Part shown: in pieces, positions 27,740-36,791 of the stretch
Layout of the letters: each line of letters begins with the position of its first letter
Numbering within the stretch: position 1 is the first letter of the stretch
NCBI RefSeq assembly: GCF_003574735.1
Contig: NZ_QORW01000005.1
Span: 124,001 to 188,000 of the forward strand
Direction: 5' to 3'
DNA length: 64,000 nucleotides
Source of the DNA: Dongia deserti
GTDB lineage: Bacteria > Pseudomonadota > Alphaproteobacteria > Dongiales > Dongiaceae
The notes under the pieces: model-generated
What the model was told of the DNA's origin: nothing
Database searches by the model: none
Seen by the model: only the letters and a program-made list of their open reading frames with translations
Program-made: the position numbers and the translations under genes

Positions 27740-27799
27740 CGCTTACCCCAACCTCCCATCGGCCTAGGTCGAATAAACCGGATTTGATTTGCGGCCGAT

Positions 27800-27822
27800 A
27801 CTGGCGGAAATTGGCCGTCAGT
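27800..27822. promoter_or_regulatory. Imperfect inverted repeat, candidate LysR operator
   Basis: ACTGGCGG and CCGTCAGT form 8-base arms with one mismatch around a 7-base spacer in the divergent lysR-tauE intergenic region, 38 bases upstream of the exporter start. LysR regulators commonly bind dyads of this size between themselves and their target. No functional evidence beyond position and symmetry. Confidence 0.4.
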
Positions 27823-27859
27823 GGAAGAGTGCTTCTCGGCCAATTCGGGGACCAGCCTG

Positions 27860-28636
27860 ATGTTTGATTGGAGCATGATTGTTGCGATCGCCGTGGCGGC
27901 GCTGGGCACGTCATTCCTGAGCGGCGTTTTCGGTATGATCGGTGGCCTCGTGCTGATGGGCGTCCTGCTGCTGTTCTTGCCCGTTCCGGCTGCCATGACC
28001 CTGCACGCGATCACGCAGATGACGGCCAACGGCTGGCGCGCCGTCGTGTGGCATCGGCACATCATGTGGCGGATCCTGCCGGGCTATCTGCTCGGCAGCG
28101 CGATCGTGTTCGGCCTGCTGGCCTGGGCGCAATTCACGCCGCCGAAAGCGTGGGTCTATATCTGCCTGGGAATCATGCCGTTCGCGGCGCGGATGCTGCC
28201 GCGGGAGCACGCACCGGATATCCGCCGAAAAGGTGCGTCCGTGATGGTCGGCGCGTCCGTGATGGGGCTGCATGTGCTGGCTGGCGTGTCAGGGGCGGTG
28301 CTCGACATGTTCTTCCTGGCCCGCGATCTGGATCGGCGACTGGTGGTGGCGACCAAGGCCATGAGCCAGAGCATCGGCCACGCCATCAAGTTCGCCTACT
28401 TCACCTTTGTGGCGGTCGCGCCGCTGAAGGTGGAGCCCGCCACGATCTCGCGTGCGCTGGACGTGCCGCTCTGGGTCTATGGGATGGCGGCCGGACTGGC
28501 CATCTGCGGCACCACGTTGGCCAAGCCGGTGCTGCACCGGTTCAGCAACGAGGCCTTCCAGCTGTGGTCGCGGCGCCTAGTGCTGGGGATCGGCGGGGTC
28601 TATCTGGTGCAGGGCGGCGTCGCGTTGACGCAGTAG
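27860..28636 (+). CDS. TauE/SafE family sulfite/anion exporter
   Basis: A 258-residue membrane protein with about eight helices. The opening segment (VAALGTSFLSGVFGMIGGLVLMG) carries the Gly-rich family signature, repeated weakly in the second half. Family members export sulfite, sulfoacetate or other small organic anions produced in catabolism. The ATG at 27860 with GGGGA upstream is preferred; an open 13-codon extension has no similarity. It is divergent from a LysR regulator. Substrate is unknown. Confidence 0.88.
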   Translation: MFDWSMIVAIAVAALGTSFLSGVFGMIGGLVLMGVLLLFLPVPAAMTLHAITQMTANGWRAVVWHRHIMWRILPGYLLGSAIVFGLLAWAQFTPPKAWVYICLGIMPFAARMLPREHAPDIRRKGASVMVGASVMGLHVLAGVSGAVLDMFFLARDLDRRLVVATKAMSQSIGHAIKFAYFTFVAVAPLKVEPATISRALDVPLWVYGMAAGLAICGTTLAKPVLHRFSNEAFQLWSRRLVLGIGGVYLVQGGVALTQ

Positions 28637-28730
28637 CGTGCCTTTGCTCATATCTCGTGCGCGGCGGCCATGACAAAAGGCCGCGTGCGGCCTATCCTTG
28701 CGCATCGAATCGCAATCGTCATTTTCGGGT

Positions 28731-30077
28731 ATGGACATGCGGACGCGCGATCTGCGGAAGCCGAGGCTGGGAGATTCCATCACCATCATAATCGTCGGCG
28801 CTGTGGTGGCGCTCGCGGGGTGCGCCGCGCAGCCGGCGAAGACGCCGAGCGGCCCTGCGGGTGACAGCGCACCGAGCACGGCCGAGGCTGCGGCCGCGCC
28901 AATCGATTTTCGCACGTTCAACGAGACAAGCTGCCCGAATTCGGCCGCGAGCTATCAGGAGTGGGTCGCGAAGTTCCAATCCTATGCCCTGAGCAAGGGC
29001 CGGCGGGAGGACGTGGTCCAGACCGCGTTCCTCGGCGTGAAGGAGAATCCGGAAATCAGCGACCGTGCCGCCAAGCAGCCGGAATTCGTGACGCCGGTCT
29101 GGACCTATCTCGAGCGCGCCGTTTCCGACGACCGCGTCGCGCGTGGACAGCTGAAGTATCAGGAGAACAAGGCGCTCCTGACCGGCATCGAGCACGATTA
29201 CGGCGTGCCGCGCGAAATCGTAATGGGCATCTGGGGCATCGAGACCGATTTCGGCAACAATTTCGGCGATGCAAACGTATTCGAAGCGCTCACGAATCTC
29301 GGCTATCGCGCCAACCGGCAAAGCTTTGCTTGCACCGAGCTGCTGGCTGCGCTCGACATCGTCGCGAACAACAAAGTGCCGGCATCACGTATGGTCGGTT
29401 CCTGGGCCGGCGCGATGGGACATCCACAGTTCCTGCCGTCCAACTATCTGACGCTGGCTGTGGATCGCGATGGCTCGGGCGTGCCTGATCTCTGGGAGTC
29501 GCTGCCCGACGCTCTGGCTTCGGCCGCCAATCATCTGGTCGATGATGGCTGGCAGCGCAATTTGCCCTGGGGCCTGGAAGTGAAGCTGCCGGCCACGTTC
29601 CCCTATGGCGAGGCGGAACTGGATCTTACCCAGCCGATCAGTCACTGGAAAAAGCTCGGTGTTACGCGCATGGACGGCTCGGCGCTGCCGGATCTTCCCG
29701 GCGGGACGTCGATCCTGTTGTTGGCGGGTCATCGTGGGCCAGCGTTCCTGATCACCGAGAATTTCAAGGTGATCCTCAAATACAATTACTCAACCTCCTA
29801 TGCATTGTCGGTGGCTCATCTCGGCGACCGCGTCCTCGGCGGGCGGCGCTTCATCGGCAAATGGCCGGTGCACGAGCGGCCGCTCAGCCTGCCCGAGCGA
29901 GAAGAGGTCCAGACATTGCTGCTGGCTCGCGGTTATGATGTCGGCAAGGTGGACGGCGTGCTGGGCCTGAAGAGCCGCAAGGCCGCGCGCGAGTTCCAAA
30001 AGGAGCTCGGCTGGCCGCAGGATGGCTTCATCAACAAGGCGTTGCTGGAAGAATTGCGGCGCCGCAAGAACGTCTAA
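28731..30077 (+). CDS. Lytic murein transglycosylase (MltB family) with C-terminal peptidoglycan-binding domain
   Basis: A 448-residue lipoprotein that cleaves peptidoglycan glycan strands, forming 1,6-anhydro ends. The lipobox VALAGC puts the acylated cysteine at residue 31. The SLT domain contains the catalytic Glu171 in GIWGIETDFGNNFG, followed by SWAGAMGHPQFLPSNY. A PG_binding_1 helical domain occupies about 385-445 (VQTLLLARGYDVGKVDGVLG). The start is ATG 28731 or 28737; a TTG 11 codons upstream is less likely. A hairpin terminator follows. Confidence 0.93.
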   Translation: MDMRTRDLRKPRLGDSITIIIVGAVVALAGCAAQPAKTPSGPAGDSAPSTAEAAAAPIDFRTFNETSCPNSAASYQEWVAKFQSYALSKGRREDVVQTAFLGVKENPEISDRAAKQPEFVTPVWTYLERAVSDDRVARGQLKYQENKALLTGIEHDYGVPREIVMGIWGIETDFGNNFGDANVFEALTNLGYRANRQSFACTELLAALDIVANNKVPASRMVGSWAGAMGHPQFLPSNYLTLAVDRDGSGVPDLWESLPDALASAANHLVDDGWQRNLPWGLEVKLPATFPYGEAELDLTQPISHWKKLGVTRMDGSALPDLPGGTSILLLAGHRGPAFLITENFKVILKYNYSTSYALSVAHLGDRVLGGRRFIGKWPVHERPLSLPEREEVQTLLLARGYDVGKVDGVLGLKSRKAAREFQKELGWPQDGFINKALLEELRRRKNV

Positions 30078-30114
30078 CCGACATAGGCACACCTCGGTAC
30101 ATCCCTAGGGCGTG

Positions 30115-30154
30115 GCTCCGGCGAGGTCTGCGCCGGGGCTTGGCATTTGCTTTT
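30115..30154 (+). terminator. Probable Rho-independent terminator after the lytic transglycosylase gene
   Basis: GCTCCGGCG and CGCCGGGGC (one G-T pair) form a 9-bp stem with a 7-base loop at 30115-30139, followed by the T-rich run TTGGCATTTGCTTTT. It lies 38 bases after the stop codon. The T-run is interrupted, so efficiency is uncertain, and it overlaps the proposed yajC promoter. Confidence 0.55.
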
Positions 30155-30174
30155 CGGGTTCCGATCTGTATAGT
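30147..30174 (+). promoter_or_regulatory. Candidate sigma-70 promoter for yajC-secD-secF
   Basis: TTGCTT (30147-30152), a 16-base spacer and TATAGT (30169-30174) preceded by an extended TG lie 75 bases upstream of the yajC start. The match is good for a GC-rich genome, but alphaproteobacterial consensus varies, so this is a sequence-based suggestion only. Confidence 0.45.
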
Positions 30175-30249
30175 CCGCCGGAATTTTGTAACAGGTTCGC
30201 ACCGGCCGTAAAGAACAGTGCCGGATCAAGCACTTAGGGAGCGCGTTTC

Positions 30250-30609
30250 ATGTTCATTTCTGAAGCTTGGGCACAGGCCGCGGGGCAGCCTGCGAGCGGC
30301 ACCGACATGCTCATGTCGTTTGCGCCGTTCATCCTCATCTTCATCGTCATGTGGTTCCTGCTGATCCGGCCTCAGCAGAAGAAGGCAAAGGAACATCGCG
30401 CCATGGTCGCGGCCTTGAAGCGCGGTGACCGCGTGGTGACGACCGGCGGCATCTATGGCCAAGTTTCACATGTCGCTGACGACCACCTGATGGTCGAAAT
30501 CGCCGATGGCGTGAAGATCAAGGTCGTGCGCGATGCGATCAGCGCCGTGACCGGCAAGCCCGAACCGGTGAAGAAGGAAGAATCGAAGCAGGGCGCCAAC
30601 GACCGCTAA
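30250..30609 (+). CDS. yajC: Preprotein translocase subunit YajC
   Basis: A 119-residue protein with one membrane helix (about 23-42, FAPFILIFIVMWFLLIRPQQ) followed by the conserved cytoplasmic part KKAKEHRAMVAALKRGDRVV, TTGGIYGQV and DGVKIKVVRDAI. The N-terminal segment ISEAWAQAA is typical of alphaproteobacterial YajC. It associates with SecDF at the Sec translocon. First gene of the yajC-secD-secF operon; secD starts 36 bases downstream. Confidence 0.97.
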   Translation: MFISEAWAQAAGQPASGTDMLMSFAPFILIFIVMWFLLIRPQQKKAKEHRAMVAALKRGDRVVTTGGIYGQVSHVADDHLMVEIADGVKIKVVRDAISAVTGKPEPVKKEESKQGANDR

Positions 30610-30645
30610 GGCGGTCGCTGCCGAGAGGCCCGGCTGAGCCAAGCC

Positions 30646-32193
30646 ATGCTGCATTTCCCGAAATGGAAGATTGCGACCATCCTAATCGTGCTGCTGGTCG
30701 GCACGATTCTGGCGATCCCCAGTCTCATGCCGCGCGCCACGCTCGAGCAGATGCCGGGGTGGTTCCCCAAGCAGACCGTGAGCCTCGGCCTCGATCTGCA
30801 GGGCGGCTCGCACCTGCTGCTCGAAGTGGATATGCGAAAGCTGGTCAGCGATCGCCTCGCCGGCGTGCTGGACGAAACCCGGACAGCGCTGCGCAAGGCC
30901 AACATCGGCTACACCGATCTTGCGGTCAGGAACGACAGAGTGACGTTGAACGTGCGCGATACGGGCTCGATCGAGACGGCGCGCGAGCAACTACAGCCCC
31001 TTGTCGGCGAGGGAATGGAGCTCTCAGCAGACGGCACCCGGCTGAGCATTGGATATAGCGAGGCCGGCCTCACCCAGCTGAAGCAGCACACGGTCGAGCA
31101 GTCGATCGAGATCGTGCGCCGCCGAATCGACGAGACCGGCACGCGCGAACCGACCATCATCCGCCAGGGCGAGGACCGCATCGTTGTGCAGGTGCCGGGC
31201 GTCACGGATCCCGAGCATCTCAAGAAGATTCTGAGGTCGGAAGCGAAGCTTACATTCCACATGGTCCAGGGGCCCGGCGGTGCCGGCGCTGTCCCGCCGA
31301 CGATGATGGATCTGCCGGAGGCGGACACCGGTCAGCTGCTACGCATCGAGAAGCGGCCTCTGGTCGAGGGCGAGAACCTAGTGGACGCCCAGCAGAGCTT
31401 CGACCAAGGCGGTTTGCCCGTAGTCTCGTTCAAGTTCGATTCGCTGGGTGCGCGCAAGTTCGGTGATGCAACATCGAAGAATGTCGGCCGGCGGTTTGCG
31501 ATCGTGCTCGATGACAAGATCATCTCGGCACCGGTCATCCGGGATGCGATCCTCGGCGGTAGCGGCATCATCAGTGGCAGCTTCACGGTCGAGAGTGCGC
31601 GCGATCTGGCGCTGCTGCTGCGCGCCGGCGCGCTGCCCGCGCCGCTGACGGTGATCGAGGAGCGGACCGTTGGTGCCGACCTCGGCGCCGATTCGATCGA
31701 GGCCGGCAAACGCGCCTGCATCATCGCCCTCGTCGGCATCGTAGTGGCGATGGTCTTGCTCTACGGCATCTTTGGTGTGTTCGCGAATATCGCCCTGATC
31801 TTCAACGGCATCCTGATATTGGGCGCTTTGTCCGCGCTGGGCGCCACCCTGACGCTGCCCGGCATCGCAGGAATCGTGCTGACGCTCGGCATGGCCGTGG
31901 ACGCCAACGTGCTGATCCTGGAGCGCGTGCGCGAGGAGATGCGCAACGGACGCTCGGCCGTCACGTCAATGGAGTTCGGCTATCGCGAGGCGCTGGCAAC
32001 CATCATCGATGCGAACGTCACGACCCTCATTTCGACGCTTCTGCTGTTCAGTTTCGGCACCGGTCCCATCAAGGGGTTCGCCGTGACGTTGACCATCGGC
32101 ATCCTTGTCTCGATGTTCACGGCCCTGATGTTCACGCAGCTTATGACCTCGGTCTGGCTGCGGCGCACGCGGCCCAAAGTGCTGCCGCTCTAG
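30646..32193 (+). CDS. secD: Protein translocase subunit SecD
   Basis: A 515-residue inner-membrane protein with TM1 at about 9-25, a large periplasmic P1 region (VSLGLDLQGGSHLLLEVDM near its start) and a C-terminal RND-like block of five helices. That block includes TLGMAVDANVLILERVREE, which holds the proton-relay aspartate. SecDF uses the proton motive force to pull exported proteins out of the translocon. Operon with yajC and secF (12-base gap). Confidence 0.97.
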   Translation: MLHFPKWKIATILIVLLVGTILAIPSLMPRATLEQMPGWFPKQTVSLGLDLQGGSHLLLEVDMRKLVSDRLAGVLDETRTALRKANIGYTDLAVRNDRVTLNVRDTGSIETAREQLQPLVGEGMELSADGTRLSIGYSEAGLTQLKQHTVEQSIEIVRRRIDETGTREPTIIRQGEDRIVVQVPGVTDPEHLKKILRSEAKLTFHMVQGPGGAGAVPPTMMDLPEADTGQLLRIEKRPLVEGENLVDAQQSFDQGGLPVVSFKFDSLGARKFGDATSKNVGRRFAIVLDDKIISAPVIRDAILGGSGIISGSFTVESARDLALLLRAGALPAPLTVIEERTVGADLGADSIEAGKRACIIALVGIVVAMVLLYGIFGVFANIALIFNGILILGALSALGATLTLPGIAGIVLTLGMAVDANVLILERVREEMRNGRSAVTSMEFGYREALATIIDANVTTLISTLLLFSFGTGPIKGFAVTLTIGILVSMFTALMFTQLMTSVWLRRTRPKVLPL

Positions 32194-32205
32194 GAGCCAC
32201 CGATC

Positions 32206-33162
32206 ATGTTGAAACCGATCCATCTGGTTCCGCCCAACATGCGCATCCCCTTCATGCGCGCGCACAAGATCACTTTCGTCATTTCAGTGATCCTGGTGCT
32301 GGGCTCGATCGGGCTTCTGTTCACCAAGGGACTTAATCTCGGCATCGATTTCGCGGGCGGCATCTTGATGGAAGTGCGCGCCCCGCAGCAACCAGATCTT
32401 GCCGACATGCGCCAGCGGCTTGGCGGCCTCGGCCTGGGCGAGGTGTCGCTCCAGGCGTTCGGCGAGGAGAACGACGTGCTCATCCGCCTGCCGCAGCAGG
32501 AAGGCGGCGAGCAGGCGCAGCAGGACGCCATCACCAAGGTGCGCGGCGAGCTGGGCAACGAGTGGGAGTATCGCCGGACCGAGACGGTCGGACCAAAGGT
32601 CGGCGGCGAGCTGATCGAGAACGCGGCGATAGCAGCCGGCCTCGCGATGCTCGGCATCTTCGGCTATGTGTGGCTGCGCTATGACTGGCAGTTCGGATTC
32701 AACGCGCTGCTGGCGATGTTCCATGACGTCATCACGACGGTGGGGCTGTTCTCGCTGCTCGGACTGCAGTTCGACTTGGCGACGGTGGCGGCGATCCTGA
32801 CGGTCGCCGGCTACTCGGTGAACGATACGGTCGTGATCTTCGATCGCATTCGCTACGAAATGCGGCGCTACAAGACCATGCCGATGAGCGACCTGATCAA
32901 CCTGTCGATCAACGAGACTTTGAGCCGCACCACCGTGACCAGCGGCCTGACGCTTATCTCGGTCATCGCGCTATTCGTGTTCGGCGGCGAAGTGCTGCAA
33001 GGCTTCGCCCTGGCCCTGATCTGGGGCATCATCATCGGCACCTACTCGACCATCTGCGTTGCCTCGCCGCTCCTGCTCTACGCCAACCTGCGGCGCTCGA
33101 AGATCCATGGCGGCGACGAGGACAAGAAGGACGCGGGCAAGGGCGCAACGCGCCGGGCCTAG
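32206..33162 (+). CDS. secF: Protein translocase subunit SecF
   Basis: A 318-residue partner of SecD. TM1 lies at about 24-40 and is followed by LNLGIDFAGGILMEVR, a short periplasmic domain, and the SecF helices. Family motifs include VAAILTVAGYSVNDTVVIFDRIRYE with the conserved aspartates. A TAGGAG ribosome binding site precedes the ATG. The C-terminal tail is rich in Lys/Asp. It is followed at 36 bases by the Mth938-like gene, as in many alphaproteobacteria. Confidence 0.97.
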   Translation: MLKPIHLVPPNMRIPFMRAHKITFVISVILVLGSIGLLFTKGLNLGIDFAGGILMEVRAPQQPDLADMRQRLGGLGLGEVSLQAFGEENDVLIRLPQQEGGEQAQQDAITKVRGELGNEWEYRRTETVGPKVGGELIENAAIAAGLAMLGIFGYVWLRYDWQFGFNALLAMFHDVITTVGLFSLLGLQFDLATVAAILTVAGYSVNDTVVIFDRIRYEMRRYKTMPMSDLINLSINETLSRTTVTSGLTLISVIALFVFGGEVLQGFALALIWGIIIGTYSTICVASPLLLYANLRRSKIHGGDEDKKDAGKGATRRA

Positions 33163-33197
33163 GGCTGTTCGGTGATCGAGAGGGGAAGGAGAGAGGC

Positions 33198-33581
33198 ATG
33201 GATGTCACGCCGCTGATCCCCCAGGGTAAGCAGATCATCGACGGCTATGGCGAGGGTGGATTCCGCATCTCCGGCCAGCGAGTCGAAGGATCGGTCATCG
33301 TCTTCCCCGACAAGGTCATCGCCTGGGGAACCGCGGCGGTTTCCGATATGGGCGCCGGCGATCTCGAGCCCGTCAGTGAAGCCGGCCGCGCCGGTGCGGT
33401 GGAGCTGCTCCTGGTCGGCACGGGCGCCCGTATGACGCAGATCGACCGCACGCTGCGGCAGGCCCTGCGCGCCAATGGCGTGGTCATCGAGGTGATGGAC
33501 ACCGGGGCGGCCTGCCGCACCTACAACGTGCTGATGGCCGAAGGCAGGCGAGTCGCGGCCGCCCTGATTGCGGTTGCCTGA
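33198..33581 (+). CDS. Mth938-like domain protein (NDUFAF3 homologue)
   Basis: A 127-residue soluble protein of the DUF498/Mth938 fold, with DGYGEGGFRISGQRVEGSVI, the KVIAWG segment, LLVGTGARM and TGAACRTYNVLMAEGRRVAAALI. The mitochondrial member NDUFAF3 is a complex I assembly factor, and bacterial homologues usually lie next to secDF. Start at ATG 33198 after GAAGGAGAGAGG. In related genomes the next gene is commonly the squalene/phytoene-synthase-like gene, which here lies about 4 kb away at 37525. Confidence 0.9.
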   Translation: MDVTPLIPQGKQIIDGYGEGGFRISGQRVEGSVIVFPDKVIAWGTAAVSDMGAGDLEPVSEAGRAGAVELLLVGTGARMTQIDRTLRQALRANGVVIEVMDTGAACRTYNVLMAEGRRVAAALIAVA

Positions 33582-33659
33582 ACCGGGCGGGCTTGTCGGC
33601 ATCGGTGCTTCCGGCCACACTTCCGGCCAGCATCGAGTCGAAATCCGGGGCCACCGAAC

Positions 33660-34874
33660 ATGGAAGGCACGTCTCATCCGGCGCTGGCGCGCGATGAGGG
33701 CAGATTCGCCGGCCTACTGGCCGGCTTCAGTGCATTTGGGACGGCGACGCGGCAGGTCGCGCTTGATGGCGTCTCGGTCTTTGAGAACGAATTCTGGACG
33801 GCCCGGCAGCGGCAGGCACATCCGCTGCATGAGATTTCGTACCGCGCCTGTTTCAAGCCGCAATTGCCGCGTTTTTTCATCGAGGCGTTCACGCAGCCAG
33901 GCGGCTGCGTCTACGACCCTTTTGCCGGCCGTGGGACCACGCTGATCGAGGCGGCACTGCTTGGCCGCCGCGCGATCGGCAACGACGTCAATCCGCTGAG
34001 CCGTCTGTTGATCGAGCCGCGCCTCGATCCCCCTGCCGTCCAGGCGGTGGCCAAGCGGCTGGGCGATCTGGAGCGCATGCTGCCGCCGGCTGAAGACGTT
34101 CCGGACGACCTGCTGGCCTTCTATCATCCGGAGACGCTGCGCGATATTGCGCGCCTGCGCGCTCATTTTCTCAGTACGGCTAGCGATTCCGTTGACGCGT
34201 GGATTCGCATGGTCTGCCTCAACCGCCTGACGGGCCATTCCAGCGGGTTCTTTTCGGTCTATACCCTGCCGCCGAACCAGGCGACATCCGCCGCACGGCA
34301 GCGCAAGATCAACGAGGCCCGCGGGCAGGTTCCATCGAAGCGCGACGTGTTCGAGATCGTGCTGCGCAAGACCAAGGCGCTGCTCAAGGCGCCATTGCCG
34401 CCAGGTTTTGGCGGCACGACTGGGCGCGTGCTGACCGGTCCGGCGGAATCGACGCCGAGCATTCCCGACCGCAGTGTCGATCTGATTGTAACCTCGCCGC
34501 CCTTTCTCGACGTTGTCGACTATCCCATGGACAATTGGTTGCGCTGCTGGTTTGCCGGGATCGATCCCAATGCGGTGCCGATCACGCTGCATCGCTCGCT
34601 GGCGGACTGGGAGGCCTTCGTCGCTTCCTGTTTCCGGGAGTTTGCCCGCATCGTGCGGCCGGGCGGCAAGGTCGCCTTCGAAGTGGGTGAGGTGCGTGGC
34701 GGCAAGGTGGCGCTGGAGCATGCGGTCCTTTCGGCCGCAAAGGACCTGCCGTTCGAGCCGCTGGTGGTCATGATCAACCGACAGAGTTTCACCAAGACGG
34801 CGCAATGCTGGGGCGTCGACAACAATGCCAAAGGCACCAACAGCAACCGGATCGTTGTGTTCGAGCGGCGCTAG
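33660..34874 (+). CDS. DNA methyltransferase (amino-methylating N4/N6 type), orphan
   Basis: A 404-residue protein with SAM-binding motif I DPFAGRGTTLIEAALLG (86-102) near the N-terminus and catalytic motif IV TSPPF (278-282) about 190 residues later. A TSPPF motif suggests exocyclic-amine methylation, more like N4-cytosine than adenine enzymes. The intervening region (HPETLRDIARLR, LTGHSSGFFSVYTLPP) may hold the target recognition part. No restriction endonuclease or specificity gene is adjacent. An RNA substrate cannot be excluded. Its stop codon overlaps that of the convergent OGT-like gene. Confidence 0.8.
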   Translation: MEGTSHPALARDEGRFAGLLAGFSAFGTATRQVALDGVSVFENEFWTARQRQAHPLHEISYRACFKPQLPRFFIEAFTQPGGCVYDPFAGRGTTLIEAALLGRRAIGNDVNPLSRLLIEPRLDPPAVQAVAKRLGDLERMLPPAEDVPDDLLAFYHPETLRDIARLRAHFLSTASDSVDAWIRMVCLNRLTGHSSGFFSVYTLPPNQATSAARQRKINEARGQVPSKRDVFEIVLRKTKALLKAPLPPGFGGTTGRVLTGPAESTPSIPDRSVDLIVTSPPFLDVVDYPMDNWLRCWFAGIDPNAVPITLHRSLADWEAFVASCFREFARIVRPGGKVAFEVGEVRGGKVALEHAVLSAAKDLPFEPLVVMINRQSFTKTAQCWGVDNNAKGTNSNRIVVFERR

Positions 34875-36769
34875 TGGATCGCCGAAACGTTGGTGTGATC
34901 GGGCGTCAAACCGGCGACGCAGCGCTGCCAGATGGAATCGTAGCCCGCCTCGAGATGGCGGACGAAGCGTCGACTGTCGAACAGAGGTGTGGTCAGACGG
35001 TTGGCAGCGAGCAGGCCCCGTACCCGCGCCAACTCTTCGCGGTCGGTCGCCAGGCGGAGGGCCAAGTCGTGATACTCCTGAATGGAACGAACGACCAGTT
35101 CCGGCAGCCCGATTGCAGCCAGTAGGCTTGCGGAAACCCGCGCCGCAAAGGTCGTTCCGCAATAGGCGATCTGCGGTACGCCAGCCCACAGCGCATCGCT
35201 AGCCGTCGTATGTGATCCATAGGGGGCGCAATCCAGTGCCAGATTCGCGAGGCTCAGGCGGCCAAGGTGAGCGGCCAGCGGCAGGCCGCGGCCGAACAAG
35301 AGGCGGTTGGGATCGATGCCACCAGCCTGCGCATGCTCCCTTTGGGCAGCCGTGGCCCAGCGGTTGTCGTCCTTGAGCCACAGCACGGCATGCGGTACGG
35401 CGCGCAGCAGATCAAGCCACAGCCCAAAGACCTCCCGATTGACCTTGAAGGGCTGATTAAAGCAGCAATAGACGAAGGCATCCTCCGGCAGGCCTTCTTC
35501 CGTGCGCGTGGGAATGGTGCCGATCCGCCGCTGCCGGTCATTGGGCTGATAGCAATGCGGGAGGCGCAGGAGCCGTTCACTGAACTCGCCTTCGCTGCCG
35601 GGAGGGGCGACGATCGGATCGACAACGGCATAGTCAACCCAATGCGCGCCCATTGTGCCCGGGTGGCCCAGCCATTGCACGACAAGCGGCGCGGGCCGGT
35701 GCGCAAAAATCTGCGGCCGAGCGTCCGTCGTCCAGCCTTTGAGATCTACAGCAATGGCGATGTCCTCGGCTGCGACCCGGCGCGCGGCCTCGCCATCGGA
35801 GAGACCCGCAATAGGTATCACGCGATCGAACGCTTTAAGGATGCGCGCGCGGGACTCGTTCGTCCGATTGACGCTGTAGTCGAAGGCGATGATCTCGAAC
35901 CGCTCGCGGTCGTGCAGTTCCAGCGCTTCCACGAGCAAGTAGGTCATGGCGTGCTCGTGGAAATCGTTGGAGATGTAGCCGATGCGCAGGCGCGGCTGGG
36001 CTGCCAGCACGGACGCCGGCTTGTGGGGCACGGGTTCTGCGCCGGCATAGGCCTGCGCCATTTGGCGCGCCGCATGAAGCTGGTCGGCCGTGGTCGCCGA
36101 CGGCATCGCCAGCAGCGGAAAGGGCTGGGCCCGATCGCCCGGCCGTTCGTTGGTACGCATTGTCCGCAGCAGGCGTTCCTCGAGCCTTTCAGCCGTGGCC
36201 CAGTCGCCGATGCGCCGCGCCATGTGGGCGGCGCTGATGCGATAGGTGAGCTCGTCGGATCGTTCGGCAGCCCGGAGATAGTGATCGGCCGCAGATTTGA
36301 GGTCACCCCTTTTGGCCAGCAGGTTGGCAAGATTGTTGTGCGCGCGGACATGGCCTGGCTCCCGCTCCAGGACCCGCTGATATTCGGCGATCGCCTTCTT
36401 GGCTTTGCCGAGATCCGCCAGCGAGTTGGCCAGCATCATCCTTGGGCGTGCTTTGGAGGCATCGATGGCGAGCGATTCTTGCAGGGCAGAGATTGCGCGC
36501 GCGAAGTCCCTTGATCGCCGATAGAGCCAGCCCAGGTGCTCCCATGACAGCGCATCCTGGGGCGCCAGGGAGATGGCATGAAGCAGAGACTGCTTTGCCT
36601 CCTGAAGGTTCTTGCGCACGGTTTGCACATAGCCGAGGGCCCGCCAGGCCGCAGGATCTGTCGGGGACTGCTCGGTCATGCGGCGTGCCTCCGCAAGCGC
36701 CTGATCGATGCGACCGCTATCGACCAGCTGCATGATGGATCGGGCGGAGGTCAGGTTGCCGCGCGACAT
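34871..36769 (-). CDS. TPR protein with OGT/SPINDLY-like (GT41) glycosyltransferase domain
   Basis: A 632-residue cytoplasmic protein. The N-terminal half (about 10-200) has tandem TPR helices (DPAAWRALGYVQTVRKNLQE and similar units). The C-terminal half (about 255-632) matches the GT41 catalytic region: DLKGWTTDARPQIFAHRPAP, VVQWLGHPGTMGAHWVDY, FNQPFKVNREVFGLW and LDCAPYGSHTTASDALWAGV. GT41 enzymes transfer GlcNAc or fucose to Ser/Thr of proteins; bacterial targets are mostly unknown, with flagellin or adhesins suggested in some cases. The start at ATG 36769 has no clear ribosome binding site, and a long open extension upstream overlaps the neighbouring gene's terminator. Confidence 0.88.
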   Translation of the reverse strand: MSRGNLTSARSIMQLVDSGRIDQALAEARRMTEQSPTDPAAWRALGYVQTVRKNLQEAKQSLLHAISLAPQDALSWEHLGWLYRRSRDFARAISALQESLAIDASKARPRMMLANSLADLGKAKKAIAEYQRVLEREPGHVRAHNNLANLLAKRGDLKSAADHYLRAAERSDELTYRISAAHMARRIGDWATAERLEERLLRTMRTNERPGDRAQPFPLLAMPSATTADQLHAARQMAQAYAGAEPVPHKPASVLAAQPRLRIGYISNDFHEHAMTYLLVEALELHDRERFEIIAFDYSVNRTNESRARILKAFDRVIPIAGLSDGEAARRVAAEDIAIAVDLKGWTTDARPQIFAHRPAPLVVQWLGHPGTMGAHWVDYAVVDPIVAPPGSEGEFSERLLRLPHCYQPNDRQRRIGTIPTRTEEGLPEDAFVYCCFNQPFKVNREVFGLWLDLLRAVPHAVLWLKDDNRWATAAQREHAQAGGIDPNRLLFGRGLPLAAHLGRLSLANLALDCAPYGSHTTASDALWAGVPQIAYCGTTFAARVSASLLAAIGLPELVVRSIQEYHDLALRLATDREELARVRGLLAANRLTTPLFDSRRFVRHLEAGYDSIWQRCVAGLTPDHTNVSAIH

Positions 36770-36791
36770 CCGCGAAGATCGGTCAGCGCGC

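Noticed and set aside
33714-35189. 491-codon minus-strand open frame
   Set aside because: Spans the DNA methyltransferase and the end of the OGT-like gene in the wrong frames, with no recognisable motif.
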